Source of the DNA: Candidatus Mediterraneibacter gallistercoris
GTDB taxonomy: Bacteria; Bacillota_A; Clostridia; Lachnospirales; Lachnospiraceae
Direction of reading: 5' to 3'
Assembly: GCA_019119745.1 (NCBI GenBank)
Contig: DWWI01000176.1
Span: forward strand, 1-17,235
DNA: 17,235 nt
Shown: piece after piece, positions 1 through 7,629 of the stretch
Position numbering within the stretch: position 1 is the stretch's first letter
Layout: each line of letters opens with the position of its first letter
Position numbers and translations under genes: made by a program
Notes under the pieces: generated by a model
Databases searched by the model: none
Seen by the model: the letters and a program-made list of their open reading frames with translations, nothing else
Told to the model about the DNA's origin: nothing

Positions 1-237
1 GGAGAGATGCTCGAGCTCATCCACAACGGTGCCGGAAACATCGTATGTACACAGCCGTTCGCCTGCCTGCCGAACCACGTAGTAGGTAAGGGAGTTATCA
101 AAGAGCTGAGAAGACGCCATCCCGAATCAAACATCGTCGCGATCGACTTCGATCCGGGCGCAAGTGAAGTAAACCAGCTGAACAGAATCAAACTGATGCT
201 GTCAACAGCGTTCAAGAATCTTGATAAAGAAAAATAA
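1..237 (+). CDS. C-terminal end of acyl-CoA dehydratase activase-like protein (partial)
   Basis: The reading frame is open from base 1 (first codons read G-E-M-L-E) and ends at TAA 235-237, so only about 78 C-terminal residues are here and the start lies left of the window. The segment with NIVCTQPFACLPNHVVGKG, a following RRRHPESNIVAIDFDPGAS and NRIKLML resembles the end of the long (about 1400 residue) activase/DUF2229 proteins related to the 2-hydroxyglutaryl-CoA dehydratase activator (HgdC/BadF type). These are thought to couple ATP hydrolysis to electron delivery in anaerobes. The cysteine in the QPFACLPNH motif is the kind of residue expected near an iron-sulfur site. The ATPase part is not visible, so function is assigned by recognition of the tail only. 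It is convergent with the small membrane gene at 395-640. Confidence 0.72.
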   Translation, partial: GEMLELIHNGAGNIVCTQPFACLPNHVVGKGVIKELRRRHPESNIVAIDFDPGASEVNQLNRIKLMLSTAFKNLDKEK

Positions 238-345
238 AGATTTCTCCAAGGGATAAGCTTCCGTTTCGCCGGGGGATGAGGTAGAGTGAAGCGGGCACTG
301 CGATACAGCAAAGACGTATTTCTCGGGACGTTCTACATATAAAAT

Positions 346-374
346 ATCCCCTGCCAGTTTGTCCGGCAGGGGAT
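346..374 (-). terminator. Intrinsic terminator after the small membrane gene
   Basis: A perfect 10-bp stem (ATCCCCTGCC at 346-355 and GGCAGGGGAT at 365-374) closes a 9-nt loop. Read on the minus strand it is followed by ATTTTATAT, so it fits a terminator about 20 bp after the stop at 395. On the plus strand the tail is not T-rich, so it would serve the gene ending at 237 only weakly. Confidence 0.7.
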
Positions 375-394
375 TCTCTGTAAAAAACTTTATT

Positions 395-640
395 TCAGAC
401 TCCTATTCTATAGAGGAAGAGGCATCCTCCGAACAGTCCCATTATCAGTCCCGCATACCCTCCTGCGCAGATCAGGTCAGCGAGTGCGGAAACAATACCT
501 GTTCCGGTTAAAGCGCAGACAATGAGTCCGGCTAAAACCCCTGCAAGAGTCCAGCCTATAATCATAATCGGAAGAAATACCGATACTGCGCGGCTGTTAT
601 CTGTATATCTTGTAATAAAGTTCCATAATCCTCTGTACAT
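395..640 (-). CDS. Small hypothetical membrane protein, two helices
   Basis: An 81-residue protein of unknown family. After a short polar N-terminus (MYRGLWNFITRYTDNSR) there are two hydrophobic stretches, about residues 21-46 and 52-77, both rich in Gly, Ala, Leu and Ile. The second holds glycine repeats (CAGGYAGLIMGLFGG) that suit tight helix packing, so a two-helix inner membrane hairpin is the simplest model. The ATG at 640 is preceded by a G-rich ribosome binding site (GGGGGATGAAAA-ATG). It is transcribed alone: a terminator follows at 346-374 and about 150 bp separate it from the HAD gene behind it. No function can be assigned from the sequence. Confidence 0.6.
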   Translation of the reverse strand: MYRGLWNFITRYTDNSRAVSVFLPIMIIGWTLAGVLAGLIVCALTGTGIVSALADLICAGGYAGLIMGLFGGCLFLYRIGV

Positions 641-664
641 TTTTCATCCCCCATTTACTGTCAT

Positions 665-725
665 ATACGTATTAAATATATGTTAGTTTAAGAGAAATTT
701 CTTCTCCTGTTACATACGTATTATA
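665..725 (-). promoter_or_regulatory. Putative control region with two ATACGTAT palindromes and a TATAAT box
   Basis: ATACGTATTA occurs at 665-674 and again at 714-723, 49 bp apart, in the only intergenic space upstream of the small membrane gene. On the minus strand a perfect TATAAT lies at 725-720 and overlaps the right-hand palindrome, but no good -35 is present at normal spacing (GGATAG), as might be seen at a regulated promoter. A shorter palindrome, AGAAATTTCT (693-702), lies between. The pairing with a regulator is inferred. Confidence 0.35.
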
Positions 726-789
726 AACAGGGGATGTAAAAACTATCCTTCTGTCAATGAAAAGTTTTTGTAAAATCGAGGTTGTTTTA

Positions 790-1434
790 TTATAAAATAA
801 ATCTCACAATGTCATCAGGTGTAACTGCGATCATTTCTGCGCCTGCCTTTTCAAGCTCTTCCCGGCTTCCGTATCCGTACAGAACTCCTATACTGTGAAT
901 TCCGGATTTAGACGCTCCGATAATATCATGACGCCGGTCTCCGATCATTACAGCATTCTGCCTGTCAACTTTACAAGTATTAATCACATATTCGATCACT
1001 TCATTTTTGTCGGTTCGCCTTCCGTCCATACAAGCACCGCCGATAAAATCAAAATATCTGGAAAATCCGAAATGATCAGCAATCTGTTTCGCAAATTTTT
1101 CCGGTTTTGAAGTAGCCATCAATATCCTGACTTGGCCGGCTTTCAGTTTTTCAAATGCCTCTGTCATCCCGTCATATACACTGTTTTCAAAAATTCCTTT
1201 GTCACTGTAATATTCCCGATACGTGGCAACCATAACCGCGCCCTCTTCTTCTGACAATCCGAAGACGGACTGAAACTGTTCTTTCAGAGGAGGTCCGATA
1301 AAGGAACGCAGAACCTGCTCTGACAATTCCGGAAGTCCGTGTTTCTTTACTGCATACCGAATGGAATTCATAATCCCCGGACCGGAATCTGTGATCGTTC
1401 CGTCCAGATCGAAAATAGCAGTTGTATATCTCAT
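790..1434 (-). CDS. HAD-family hydrolase, 5'-nucleotidase/phosphoglycolate phosphatase-like
   Basis: A 214-residue haloacid dehalogenase superfamily phosphatase. Motif I is DLDGT (nucleophile Asp9, acid/base Asp11), motif II is ATSKP (Thr108/Ser109), motif III Lys is about Lys143 (TDKNE), and motif IV is GDRRHD (Asp166, Asp170). Residues 15-85 form the helical cap typical of subclass IA. FIGPPL and the IGDRRHDIIGA block resemble the HAD 5'-nucleotidase subgroup more than true Gph, but the substrate cannot be fixed. It lies 23 bp after greA on the same strand with an AAAGGAAA ribosome binding site before ATG 1434, so it is probably the last gene of the gpmI-greA-HAD transcript. Confidence 0.85.
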   Translation of the reverse strand: MRYTTAIFDLDGTITDSGPGIMNSIRYAVKKHGLPELSEQVLRSFIGPPLKEQFQSVFGLSEEEGAVMVATYREYYSDKGIFENSVYDGMTEAFEKLKAGQVRILMATSKPEKFAKQIADHFGFSRYFDFIGGACMDGRRTDKNEVIEYVINTCKVDRQNAVMIGDRRHDIIGASKSGIHSIGVLYGYGSREELEKAGAEMIAVTPDDIVRFIL

Positions 1435-1457
1435 TTTTTGTTTCCTTTCCCGGTTTC

Positions 1458-1961
1458 TTAATAACTTCTGATCTGATCCCCGTCTTCGCTCTCCGTCTTG
1501 ATCACTTTTCGGATCACGACATAATATCCGTAATCGTCATTTACTTTGACATAGACCCTGTCGCCTTCTTTATGCCCCAGAAGAGCTTTCCCGATCGGAG
1601 ACTCGATGCTGACCAGTCCGTTCAGGGAGCTGCCGCGCACGGATGTCACGATCCGGTAAGTTTCTACTTCATCGTCATCCTCACAGTATATCTCTACCGT
1701 ATTGTTCAGACCTACCTCATCGGCTTTGGAATGATCCTCCACGATAATAGCTGTTTTCAGCATTCTCTCTAGATAACGGATGCGGCTTTCATTTCTGTTT
1801 TTTTCTTTTTTTGCTGCATGGTATTCAAAGTTCTCACTGAGATCCCCATGGGAACGGGCTTCTTTTACCGCTTCAATCAGTTCTTTTCTCTCTACAAGCT
1901 TGCGATGATCAATCTCTGCCTGAATCTTCTCCACATCGCTTTTTGTCAGTTTTTCACGCAT
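1458..1961 (-). CDS. greA: Transcription elongation factor GreA
   Basis: A 167-residue protein of the GreA/GreB family, which binds the RNA polymerase secondary channel and stimulates cleavage of backtracked transcripts. The N-terminal coiled coil covers about residues 1-75, and its tip carries GDLSENFEYHAAK with the two acidic residues (Asp40, Glu43) that hold the catalytic magnesium. The C-terminal FKBP-like domain has the conserved SPIGKALLGHKEGD block. Family members are usually about 158 residues; the extra length is a polar tail. The start at 1961 follows an AAGGAAA ribosome binding site. It lies downstream of gpmI on the same strand, separated by the structured element at 1993-2165. 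No separate promoter was found, so co-transcription with gpmI is possible. Confidence 0.93.
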   Translation of the reverse strand: MREKLTKSDVEKIQAEIDHRKLVERKELIEAVKEARSHGDLSENFEYHAAKKEKNRNESRIRYLERMLKTAIIVEDHSKADEVGLNNTVEIYCEDDDEVETYRIVTSVRGSSLNGLVSIESPIGKALLGHKEGDRVYVKVNDDYGYYVVIRKVIKTESEDGDQIRSY

Positions 1962-1992
1962 ACGTTCTGTTTCCTTCTTTCCTGCTGTTATT

Positions 1993-2165
1993 GCGGTCTA
2001 TCCGCTCACTGCGATACCTCGCTCATCTTGCGCCATCGCCGTTCGATGGTCTCTGCTCCGCTTCGGTCGGTGCCGGACACGTGCCACTGGCACGTAGCAC
2101 CCCTTGGGCATATCGCACCAAATCCTGACATACAGACAGAGGCGCGGCATTATGCCGTGCCCCTG
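1993..2165. other. Highly structured GC-rich intergenic element, possible dispersed repeat
   Basis: This block between gpmI and greA is richer in GC and in inverted repeats than its surroundings. Visible stems are: CCATCG/CGATGG (2033-2038 with 2044-2049); ACGTGCC/GGCACGT around an ACT loop (2079-2085 with 2089-2095), nested in GGTGC/GCACC (2069-2073 with 2097-2101); and a 13-bp stem with one mismatch and one wobble around a TTA loop (2137-2149 with 2153-2165). A long-range pair TGCGATA/TATCGCA (2010-2016 with 2111-2117) encloses the first two. A 37-codon Arg-rich frame sits on the minus strand (2111 to 1998) without a convincing ribosome binding site. None of the hairpins has a T-tract, so it is not a standard terminator. 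It could be a mobile or REP-like repeat or a structured RNA. Confidence 0.5.
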
Positions 2166-2207
2166 CATATATTTGTATTTATGATCTCTATACTGCCGCT
2201 GACATTC

Positions 2208-3746
2208 CTATTTCACGATCAGAGATTTTCCTGTCATTTCTTTAGGCTGCTCCATTCCCATCATCTCGATCAGTGTCGGCGCGATGTCCGCAAGGCAGCC
2301 GCCCTCTCTCAGTTTATAGGAAGGATCTGCATTTACAAGGATGAACGGAACCTGGTTAGTGGTATGAGCTGTAAACGGCTCTCCGGTCTCCTCGTCGATC
2401 AGCTGCTCTGCATTTCCGTGGTCAGCGCAGATGAACATCTGGCCGTCAACTTCCTTGATAGCGTCGACAGCTTTTCCTACGCACTCGTCAACAGCCTCGA
2501 TTGCCTTGATCGCTGCATTCTCAACTCCTGTATGTCCTACCATATCCGGGTTCGCGAAGTTGATGATGATCACATCGTATTTTCCGGAGCGGATCGCTTC
2601 GCATAATTTATCACACACTTCATACGCACTCATCTCCGGTTTCAGGTCGTATGTGGCAACCTTCGGAGATTTTACAAGGATACGGTCCTCTCCCGGATTC
2701 GGCTCCTCTACGCCGCCGTTGAAGAAGAATGTTACATGAGCATACTTCTCTGTCTCAGCGATACGTGCCTGCTTCAGATTGTGAGCTGCAAGGAACTCGC
2801 CAAATGTATTTGTGATCTCTTCCTTCACAAATGCAACCAGTTTATTCGGAATCGTCACATCATACTCTGTGAAGCATACATATGTGGTCTTTACTCTTTC
2901 GCCTCTGTCAAATCCTGTGAAATCATCGTCACAGAATGTTCTTGTGATCTCTCTTGCACGGTCCGGACGGAAGTTAAAGAAGATAACGGAATCTCCGTCT
3001 TTTACCGTCGCTGTCGGAGCGCCGTCTTTCATAATTACCATCGGCACAACGAACTCATCTGTCACATCCTTATCATAAGAAGCCTGAATTCCCTCTACAG
3101 CGGAATCTGCCTGATCTCCCTCTCCATTTACGAGAGCTCTGTAGGCTTTCTCTACGCGGTCCCAGCGGTTATCACGATCCATTGCATAGTAGCGTCCTGC
3201 AACTGTAGCGACCTTGCCCACACCGATTTCTTTCATCTTTGCTTCCAGCTCTTCTACATACTCTTTTCCGGATGCCGGCGGTGTGTCACGTCCGTCAAGA
3301 AAGCAGTGTACATATACTTTCTCGATTCCCTGTCTCTTTGCCAGCTCAAGGAGTCCGTAAATGTGCGTATTGTGGCTGTGTACGCCTCCGTCAGATACGA
3401 GTCCCATCAGATGAAGTGCAGAATTGTTTTTCTTTACATTCTCACACGCTTCCACAAGCGCTTTATTCTCAAAGAAATCTCCATCCTGGATCGCCTTTGT
3501 GATCTTTGTAAGATCCTGGTATACGATACGGCCTGCACCCATGTTCAGATGTCCTACCTCAGAGTTTCCCATCTGTCCGTCCGGAAGTCCTACTGCCATA
3601 CCGCTGGCATTTCCTTTCACGAACGGGCACTCAGCCATCAGTTTGTCCATAACCGGTGTAGCTGCCTCTGCAACAGCATTACCATGCTTGTCATCTCTTA
3701 AGCCGTAGCCGTCTAATATCATCAATACGGTTGGTTTCTTGCTCAT
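2208..3746 (-). CDS. gpmI: 2,3-bisphosphoglycerate-independent phosphoglycerate mutase
   Basis: A 512-residue glycolytic enzyme of the alkaline phosphatase superfamily that interconverts 3- and 2-phosphoglycerate in the cytoplasm through a phosphoserine and two manganese ions. Seen: DGYG with metal Asp12, catalytic Ser62 in [49 protein letters not shown] and CADHGNAE near the C-terminus. The open frame has an ATG at 3752, but AAGGAGA (3754-3760) is only 2 nt from it and 8 nt from the ATG at 3746. The later start also places the catalytic serine at 62, the usual number, so I chose it. It has its own promoter (3795-3823). In many Firmicutes gpmI follows tpiA directly; here tpiA is over 12 kb away. 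Confidence 0.96.
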   Translation of the reverse strand: MSKKPTVLMILDGYGLRDDKHGNAVAEAATPVMDKLMAECPFVKGNASGMAVGLPDGQMGNSEVGHLNMGAGRIVYQDLTKITKAIQDGDFFENKALVEACENVKKNNSALHLMGLVSDGGVHSHNTHIYGLLELAKRQGIEKVYVHCFLDGRDTPPASGKEYVEELEAKMKEIGVGKVATVAGRYYAMDRDNRWDRVEKAYRALVNGEGDQADSAVEGIQASYDKDVTDEFVVPMVIMKDGAPTATVKDGDSVIFFNFRPDRAREITRTFCDDDFTGFDRGERVKTTYVCFTEYDVTIPNKLVAFVKEEITNTFGEFLAAHNLKQARIAETEKYAHVTFFFNGGVEEPNPGEDRILVKSPKVATYDLKPEMSAYEVCDKLCEAIRSGKYDVIIINFANPDMVGHTGVENAAIKAIEAVDECVGKAVDAIKEVDGQMFICADHGNAEQLIDEETGEPFTAHTTNQVPFILVNADPSYKLREGGCLADIAPTLIEMMGMEQPKEMTGKSLIVK

Positions 3747-3794
3747 ATCCATATCTCCTTTTATTGTACATTTGGGAGCCTTGTCCCGTTACTT

Positions 3795-3823
3795 ATTGTA
3801 ACCGCTTTTCATACATTTTTCAA
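3795..3823 (-). promoter_or_regulatory. Sigma-A promoter of gpmI
   Basis: On the minus strand TTGAAA (3823-3818), a 17-bp spacer and TACAAT (3800-3795) form a near-consensus promoter. Transcription would begin near 3788, leaving a leader of about 40 nt before the gpmI start at 3746. Confidence 0.75.
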
Positions 3824-3887
3824 GATGCACTATCATCCTTAAGCCATGAACTACTCCCGCTTCGAAAGGGCTCTCAAAATCCCCCTG

Positions 3888-5120
3888 TCATGCCGTTCTC
3901 TTTGGAAGGTACTGCACCGCGATTCTATTCTCCGGCTTCACGTCCGTCATATAAATCACGGCAAGAAAGATCCACTCCAACGGCTTCATCATGATGTAAA
4001 TCACGTCGGCAATATATGGTGAACGGATCATCTTAGCCACCGGAAATCCGTATCTGTCATAAAAGTTTCTGACATTCCGGTGCAGGTTCGGCATACGTTC
4101 CTCCAGTATCTGTTCAAATGCGTTCGCCACACAGAGCTGCCGGTTCACGATCACAGGATGTCCGTGCCTCACTCCCATACGAATCGGTTTTACCACTTTT
4201 CTGTGGCCGCCTGCGGCAACGGTGCAGAGATAGTGTTCATCATAATAAATATTCTGCGGAGCGATTTCCCGGGACAGATTCCAGTCGCTTGTCTCGGTCC
4301 ACGCGCGGATAGCACTGTCCGGCCGCTGTCCGAACAGTATCAGAATACAGATAATAATCCCCAGCATAGGCCACATAAGGAGAAACGCTGCCGCAGGCCA
4401 GACAGAAGAGCGTTCCAGATGCCGGTTCAGCCATTCCAGATACCGGTTTCGGAATCCGCTGACTGCTCCGGCCTTTTTGCTCTCTTCACGCTGTATCTTC
4501 CCCCACTCCATAATTTTCTGGCGGATTACCTTAATCCCAATCAAAATACAATTCAATGGGAACAGGCACAGATACAGATAGACTGCTTCCATGCGGATAA
4601 TCTGAATAATCCACAGAATACACTGCAGCATTCCCAGATACACCGCCGCAATCTCCAGCACTGTAATGAGGGGCGGCACCTTTGAAATCCGGCTGCATGA
4701 GAGGAACAGATATCCCAAAATCCCGACCACTGCAAGAATCACAACAGTAAGCGCTCCTTCTGTCCAGATCGGCGTGTGTTTCTCAGCATTGTGGAGGGTG
4801 ACTGTCCAGTCGGAAAACGTAATATCGGTAAACAGAAGTATAAGCAAAGAATAAAGTACCCCCAGTACAATGGTAATCCATTCAAAATGTCTCCCCTTCC
4901 GGATTAGCCGGGGATCTGTACAGCCGCAAAATATAGCCACGAAATTAACAAGAGTCAGTATGAGCGGATAGATTGCAAAAATTCCGATCAGCAGGCCTGC
5001 AATGAAGCCCTCTATAAGACTGTCTTCTTCTCCCAGAAACAAAAACGTAACCGCAACTCCCAGAATCACGGAAAGCGCCACAGATAAAAAAATGCTGTGT
5101 TTTAATAGCTTTTCTTTCAT
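3888..5120 (-). CDS. DUF6688-like integral membrane protein of unknown function
   Basis: A 410-residue protein. The N-terminal half has about six or seven hydrophobic helices (first ones about residues 10-30 and 38-66). A basic, probably cytoplasmic segment follows (EWGKIQREESKKAG and onward), another helix about 232-254, and then a soluble C-terminal domain containing GGHRKVVKPIRMGVRHGH, VNRQLCVANAFEQI and VRNFYDRYGFPVAK. From memory this C-terminal block matches proteins labelled DUF6688 in Clostridia; no function is known to me. The frame can be extended to a TTG at 5192, but that TTG is the -35 box of the promoter at 5164-5192. I therefore use ATG 5120, which follows GGAGAGGAG at a somewhat long 12-nt spacing. 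It stands between the deoB operon end and gpmI. Confidence 0.7.
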   Translation of the reverse strand: MKEKLLKHSIFLSVALSVILGVAVTFLFLGEEDSLIEGFIAGLLIGIFAIYPLILTLVNFVAIFCGCTDPRLIRKGRHFEWITIVLGVLYSLLILLFTDITFSDWTVTLHNAEKHTPIWTEGALTVVILAVVGILGYLFLSCSRISKVPPLITVLEIAAVYLGMLQCILWIIQIIRMEAVYLYLCLFPLNCILIGIKVIRQKIMEWGKIQREESKKAGAVSGFRNRYLEWLNRHLERSSVWPAAAFLLMWPMLGIIICILILFGQRPDSAIRAWTETSDWNLSREIAPQNIYYDEHYLCTVAAGGHRKVVKPIRMGVRHGHPVIVNRQLCVANAFEQILEERMPNLHRNVRNFYDRYGFPVAKMIRSPYIADVIYIMMKPLEWIFLAVIYMTDVKPENRIAVQYLPKRTA

Positions 5121-5163
5121 GACAGCAAACGACTCCTCTCCCCTATCAGCATAATTTGTATAA

Positions 5164-5192
5164 ATATTATGCCCATAGGAAAAAGGAGTCAA
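5164..5192 (-). promoter_or_regulatory. Sigma-A promoter of the DUF6688-like gene
   Basis: On the minus strand TTGACT (5192-5187), 17 bp, then TAATAT (5169-5164). The predicted start near 5157 gives a leader of about 37 nt to ATG 5120. A short stem (AGTCA 5208-5204 with TGACT 5191-5187) followed by CCTTTTT overlaps the -35 region and might weakly end the deoB transcript; I do not call it a terminator. Confidence 0.75.
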
Positions 5193-5215
5193 GTATCAAC
5201 GTCTGACTTTCTTCA

Positions 5216-6406
5216 TTATATTAATAAGGGCAAGCACGAAGAGCCTATGCAGTTTTCCGGGAGAGGGACATCAAAATTGTCTGCTGCAGTTGCCCCAATC
5301 ACAGCAAATGTTTCCATTTCTGGAAGCAGGCCGCTCTTTTCAAAAGACGGGGACCAAGCCAGAAAAGGCGTCTTTTCCCTTGTATGGTCCGTTCCCTTAT
5401 AAGTGGGATCATTGCCGTGATCTGCAGTAATAATAAGAAGATCTTCCTTTTTTAACTGTCCCATCAATATTCCCAGTTTCTCGTCAAAGCGCTCTAACTC
5501 TTTTGCATATCCCTGCGGATTTCTTCTGTGCCCCCACAAAGCATCGAAATCCACAAGATTTACAAAGCATAAACCGCGGAACTCTTCTTTGGTTATCTGA
5601 ATCGTCTGCTCCATTCCATGTACAGAACTGTTAGAATGTAACGCACGAGTAATTCCTTCTCCCGCAAAAATGTCATTAATTTTTCCGACTGAGATCACAT
5701 CAAATCCATTTTCCTTCAGACTGTTTAGCACTGTTTTTCCGAAAGGTTTCAACGCATAGTCATGACGGTTGCTTGTTCTTCTAAACTCTCCCCGCTTTTT
5801 CCCCACATAAGGCCGAGCAATAACACGCCCTACTTTCCACTCATCTTTCATAGTGATTTTTCTGGCGATTTCACAACAGCGATATAGTTCCTGAAGGCCG
5901 AATGTTTCCTCATTTCCGCAGATTTGAAGCACTGAATCTGCAGAGGTGTATACAATCATATGGCCAGTTGCAATTTCTTCCTCACCCAGCTCATCCAGAA
6001 TTTCTGTACCGCTGGCACTCTTATTCCCAATCACTTTCCTTCCGGTCTGCTTTTCCAGTTCAGCAATCAATTCAGGGGGAAATCCATTATCTGTAAAGGT
6101 TTTAAAAGGTGCTTTTACTTCCAGCCCCATCATTTCCCAGTGACCGGTCATAGTATCTTTTCCGCGGCTTTTTTCATTTAATTTTCCATAATATCCGATC
6201 GGATGCTCCACCGGTACAACAGTTTTTAACGGACATAAATTCGCCAGTCCCAATTTCTGAAGAAATGGTATATGAAATGAACCAACCGACTCCGCAATAT
6301 GGCCAAGCGTATTTACTCCCACATCTCCAAATTTCTCTGAATCCGGCATTGCACCGATCCCCAGTGAATCAATTACAATCACAAAAATCCGTTTGAACTT
6401 ATTCAT
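5216..6406 (-). CDS. deoB: Phosphopentomutase
   Basis: A 396-residue protein, the usual length for DeoB, an alkaline phosphatase superfamily enzyme that interconverts (deoxy)ribose-1-phosphate and (deoxy)ribose-5-phosphate. Diagnostic segments are [14 protein letters not shown] at the N-terminus (metal Asp), [12 protein letters not shown] with the phosphorylated Thr, [10 protein letters not shown], and the C-terminal metal cluster TADHGNDP with DHTREKTP. Its ATG overlaps the TGA of the preceding fucose-isomerase-like gene (ATGA), so the two are translationally coupled; AGGTGA lies 7 nt upstream. It is the last gene of the nucleoside operon and would bring the pentose-1-phosphate made by uridine phosphorylase into the pentose phosphate pathway. 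Confidence 0.96.
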   Translation of the reverse strand: MNKFKRIFVIVIDSLGIGAMPDSEKFGDVGVNTLGHIAESVGSFHIPFLQKLGLANLCPLKTVVPVEHPIGYYGKLNEKSRGKDTMTGHWEMMGLEVKAPFKTFTDNGFPPELIAELEKQTGRKVIGNKSASGTEILDELGEEEIATGHMIVYTSADSVLQICGNEETFGLQELYRCCEIARKITMKDEWKVGRVIARPYVGKKRGEFRRTSNRHDYALKPFGKTVLNSLKENGFDVISVGKINDIFAGEGITRALHSNSSVHGMEQTIQITKEEFRGLCFVNLVDFDALWGHRRNPQGYAKELERFDEKLGILMGQLKKEDLLIITADHGNDPTYKGTDHTREKTPFLAWSPSFEKSGLLPEMETFAVIGATAADNFDVPLPENCIGSSCLPLLI

Positions 6407-7617
6407 ACAGCAGTCACCTGCCCTGCCTCTTTAAAATATTCATCAATGATCTCTTTCCAATCACCCTTACATATAATATGATGATTGCTTACAGGGCGCT
6501 TTGCAAAATACTCTGTACCATCCTCCAACCGGAGTTTCATCTGCGAACGACACAAATCTTTTCTATGCATAGTCTCTACCAACTGTGCTCTTCCAGCATA
6601 GTATCTTGTCAATGTATCATCACATTTAAAAATCGTCATCTGTTGCGGCTCAATGTCACACGCTACTGCCACACCAATTCCAGACTCAAAGTGTGTAGTC
6701 AGGAAATAGCTGTCAGGCATATCGATTGGAAGTGTACAGTGAGCAAAAATAATTTCATTGTTATCCGGATCCATACAGCTTGGATTTGCCATAAATCCTG
6801 ATTTTCCTGTCAAAACTTTCATTATCGCCATACTTACCAGACTCTTTTGATCCCCTTCACACGCAGCAGGAATTCCTTCCGCATTCAGGATTGCCAAAGC
6901 GAGACATCCTGTAGTATGGATGAGTTCCAACAGATCGAAGCATTTTACAGATACCGCATGAAGATCATGTTTTTCGATCAACCGTTTCAGCGCGCCATAC
7001 ACATTAAGCGCTTTCTCAATTTCCTGCGGATCATAATTTTTCTTTTTCAGTTCTTCTGTATACTGATTTTCCGGATATCCGCCTTTTTGGTATTCTTCAA
7101 CCAGTTCCTCCAGTTCATAGACGATTAGTTCCATCCCGCTGGAAACTCTGAGTACATCCGGATCTGCATCACTCGCGATCAGACCTCCAGGCGTACCAAA
7201 ACATCCCAGACGCATATGATTTAACTTCTCTTTAGCATCCGCTACTCTCACAAGGACTTTGAGACGTTCTGCAATCTTATCCATAGAACCATGAAGAATT
7301 TCTCCTCTCTTTCCGTTTTCCTGAAGATACCCCATAATCTCCATAGCTGCCGCCAGAGAATTATAGGCCGGTGTTGTCAGAAGGATATATGGTTCTTTTG
7401 TCTGAGTATGCAATTCTTTAAATCCCTGTTCTGCTCCGCCTGATGCAATAAAATAGACAGGAAGCGGCTGAGTCTTTACCTCCTCTATTTCAGCACAGGA
7501 TACTTTCATTCCCAGCACCTTTTCCAGCTCTGAAAGAAACTGTCTGCTATATTCCGGGATGTATTTGTCGTTACACTCTGCCGGACCCATTAAGAATTTT
7601 ACCTTGAGTTCCTCCAT
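6403..7617 (-). CDS. L-fucose/L-arabinose isomerase-like protein, uncharacterised
   Basis: A 404-residue protein with the overall pattern of the FucI/AraA sugar isomerase superfamily. The N-terminal half is Rossmann-like (VKFLMGP at the start; GCFGTPGG at 139-145), and the C-terminal half has CEGDQKSL (253-260), CMDPDNNEI (281-289), FAHCTLP (291-297) and [10 protein letters not shown] (377-386). By analogy with fucose isomerase, Glu254, an Asp at 283 or 285, and His380 could hold a metal ion. It is shorter than FucI (about 590) and AraA (about 500), and I cannot name its substrate. ATG 7617 has AGGAGG 8 nt upstream and lies 12 bp after the nucleoside hydrolase; its stop overlaps the deoB start. 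The context suggests an aldose/ketose conversion linked to nucleoside-derived sugar, which is inference. Confidence 0.65.
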   Translation of the reverse strand: MEELKVKFLMGPAECNDKYIPEYSRQFLSELEKVLGMKVSCAEIEEVKTQPLPVYFIASGGAEQGFKELHTQTKEPYILLTTPAYNSLAAAMEIMGYLQENGKRGEILHGSMDKIAERLKVLVRVADAKEKLNHMRLGCFGTPGGLIASDADPDVLRVSSGMELIVYELEELVEEYQKGGYPENQYTEELKKKNYDPQEIEKALNVYGALKRLIEKHDLHAVSVKCFDLLELIHTTGCLALAILNAEGIPAACEGDQKSLVSMAIMKVLTGKSGFMANPSCMDPDNNEIIFAHCTLPIDMPDSYFLTTHFESGIGVAVACDIEPQQMTIFKCDDTLTRYYAGRAQLVETMHRKDLCRSQMKLRLEDGTEYFAKRPVSNHHIICKGDWKEIIDEYFKEAGQVTAV

Positions 7618-7629
7618 GTTGCTTACCTC

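Noticed and set aside
241..345. Possible RNA or small gene between the activase tail and the terminator
   Set aside because: I see no coding frame with a ribosome binding site and no clear secondary structure.
720..757. TTGACA (757-752, minus) paired with TATAAT (725-720)
   Set aside because: The spacer would be 26 bp, too long even for MerR-type promoters.
738..769. AAAAACT/AGTTTTT inverted repeat as a terminator for the HAD gene
   Set aside because: Only seven mostly A-T pairs with an 18-nt loop; too weak to call.
1818..2606. 262-codon plus-strand frame across greA, the structured element and gpmI
   Set aside because: It runs antisense through parts of two certain genes and shows no recognisable domain.
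2736..3701. 321-codon open frame on the plus strand opposite gpmI
   Set aside because: It is antisense to a gene with full catalytic motifs, its translation is Cys/Ser/His-rich without family likeness, and it is a typical shadow frame.
3800..3816. CcpA cre-like sequence in the gpmI promoter spacer (TGAAAAGCGGTTACA)
   Set aside because: It is one base too long between the TGAAA and CG elements to fit the cre consensus.
3850..3875. CCCGCTTCGAAAGGG hairpin as terminator of the DUF6688-like gene
   Set aside because: The stem has internal mismatches and no T-tract follows on the minus strand.
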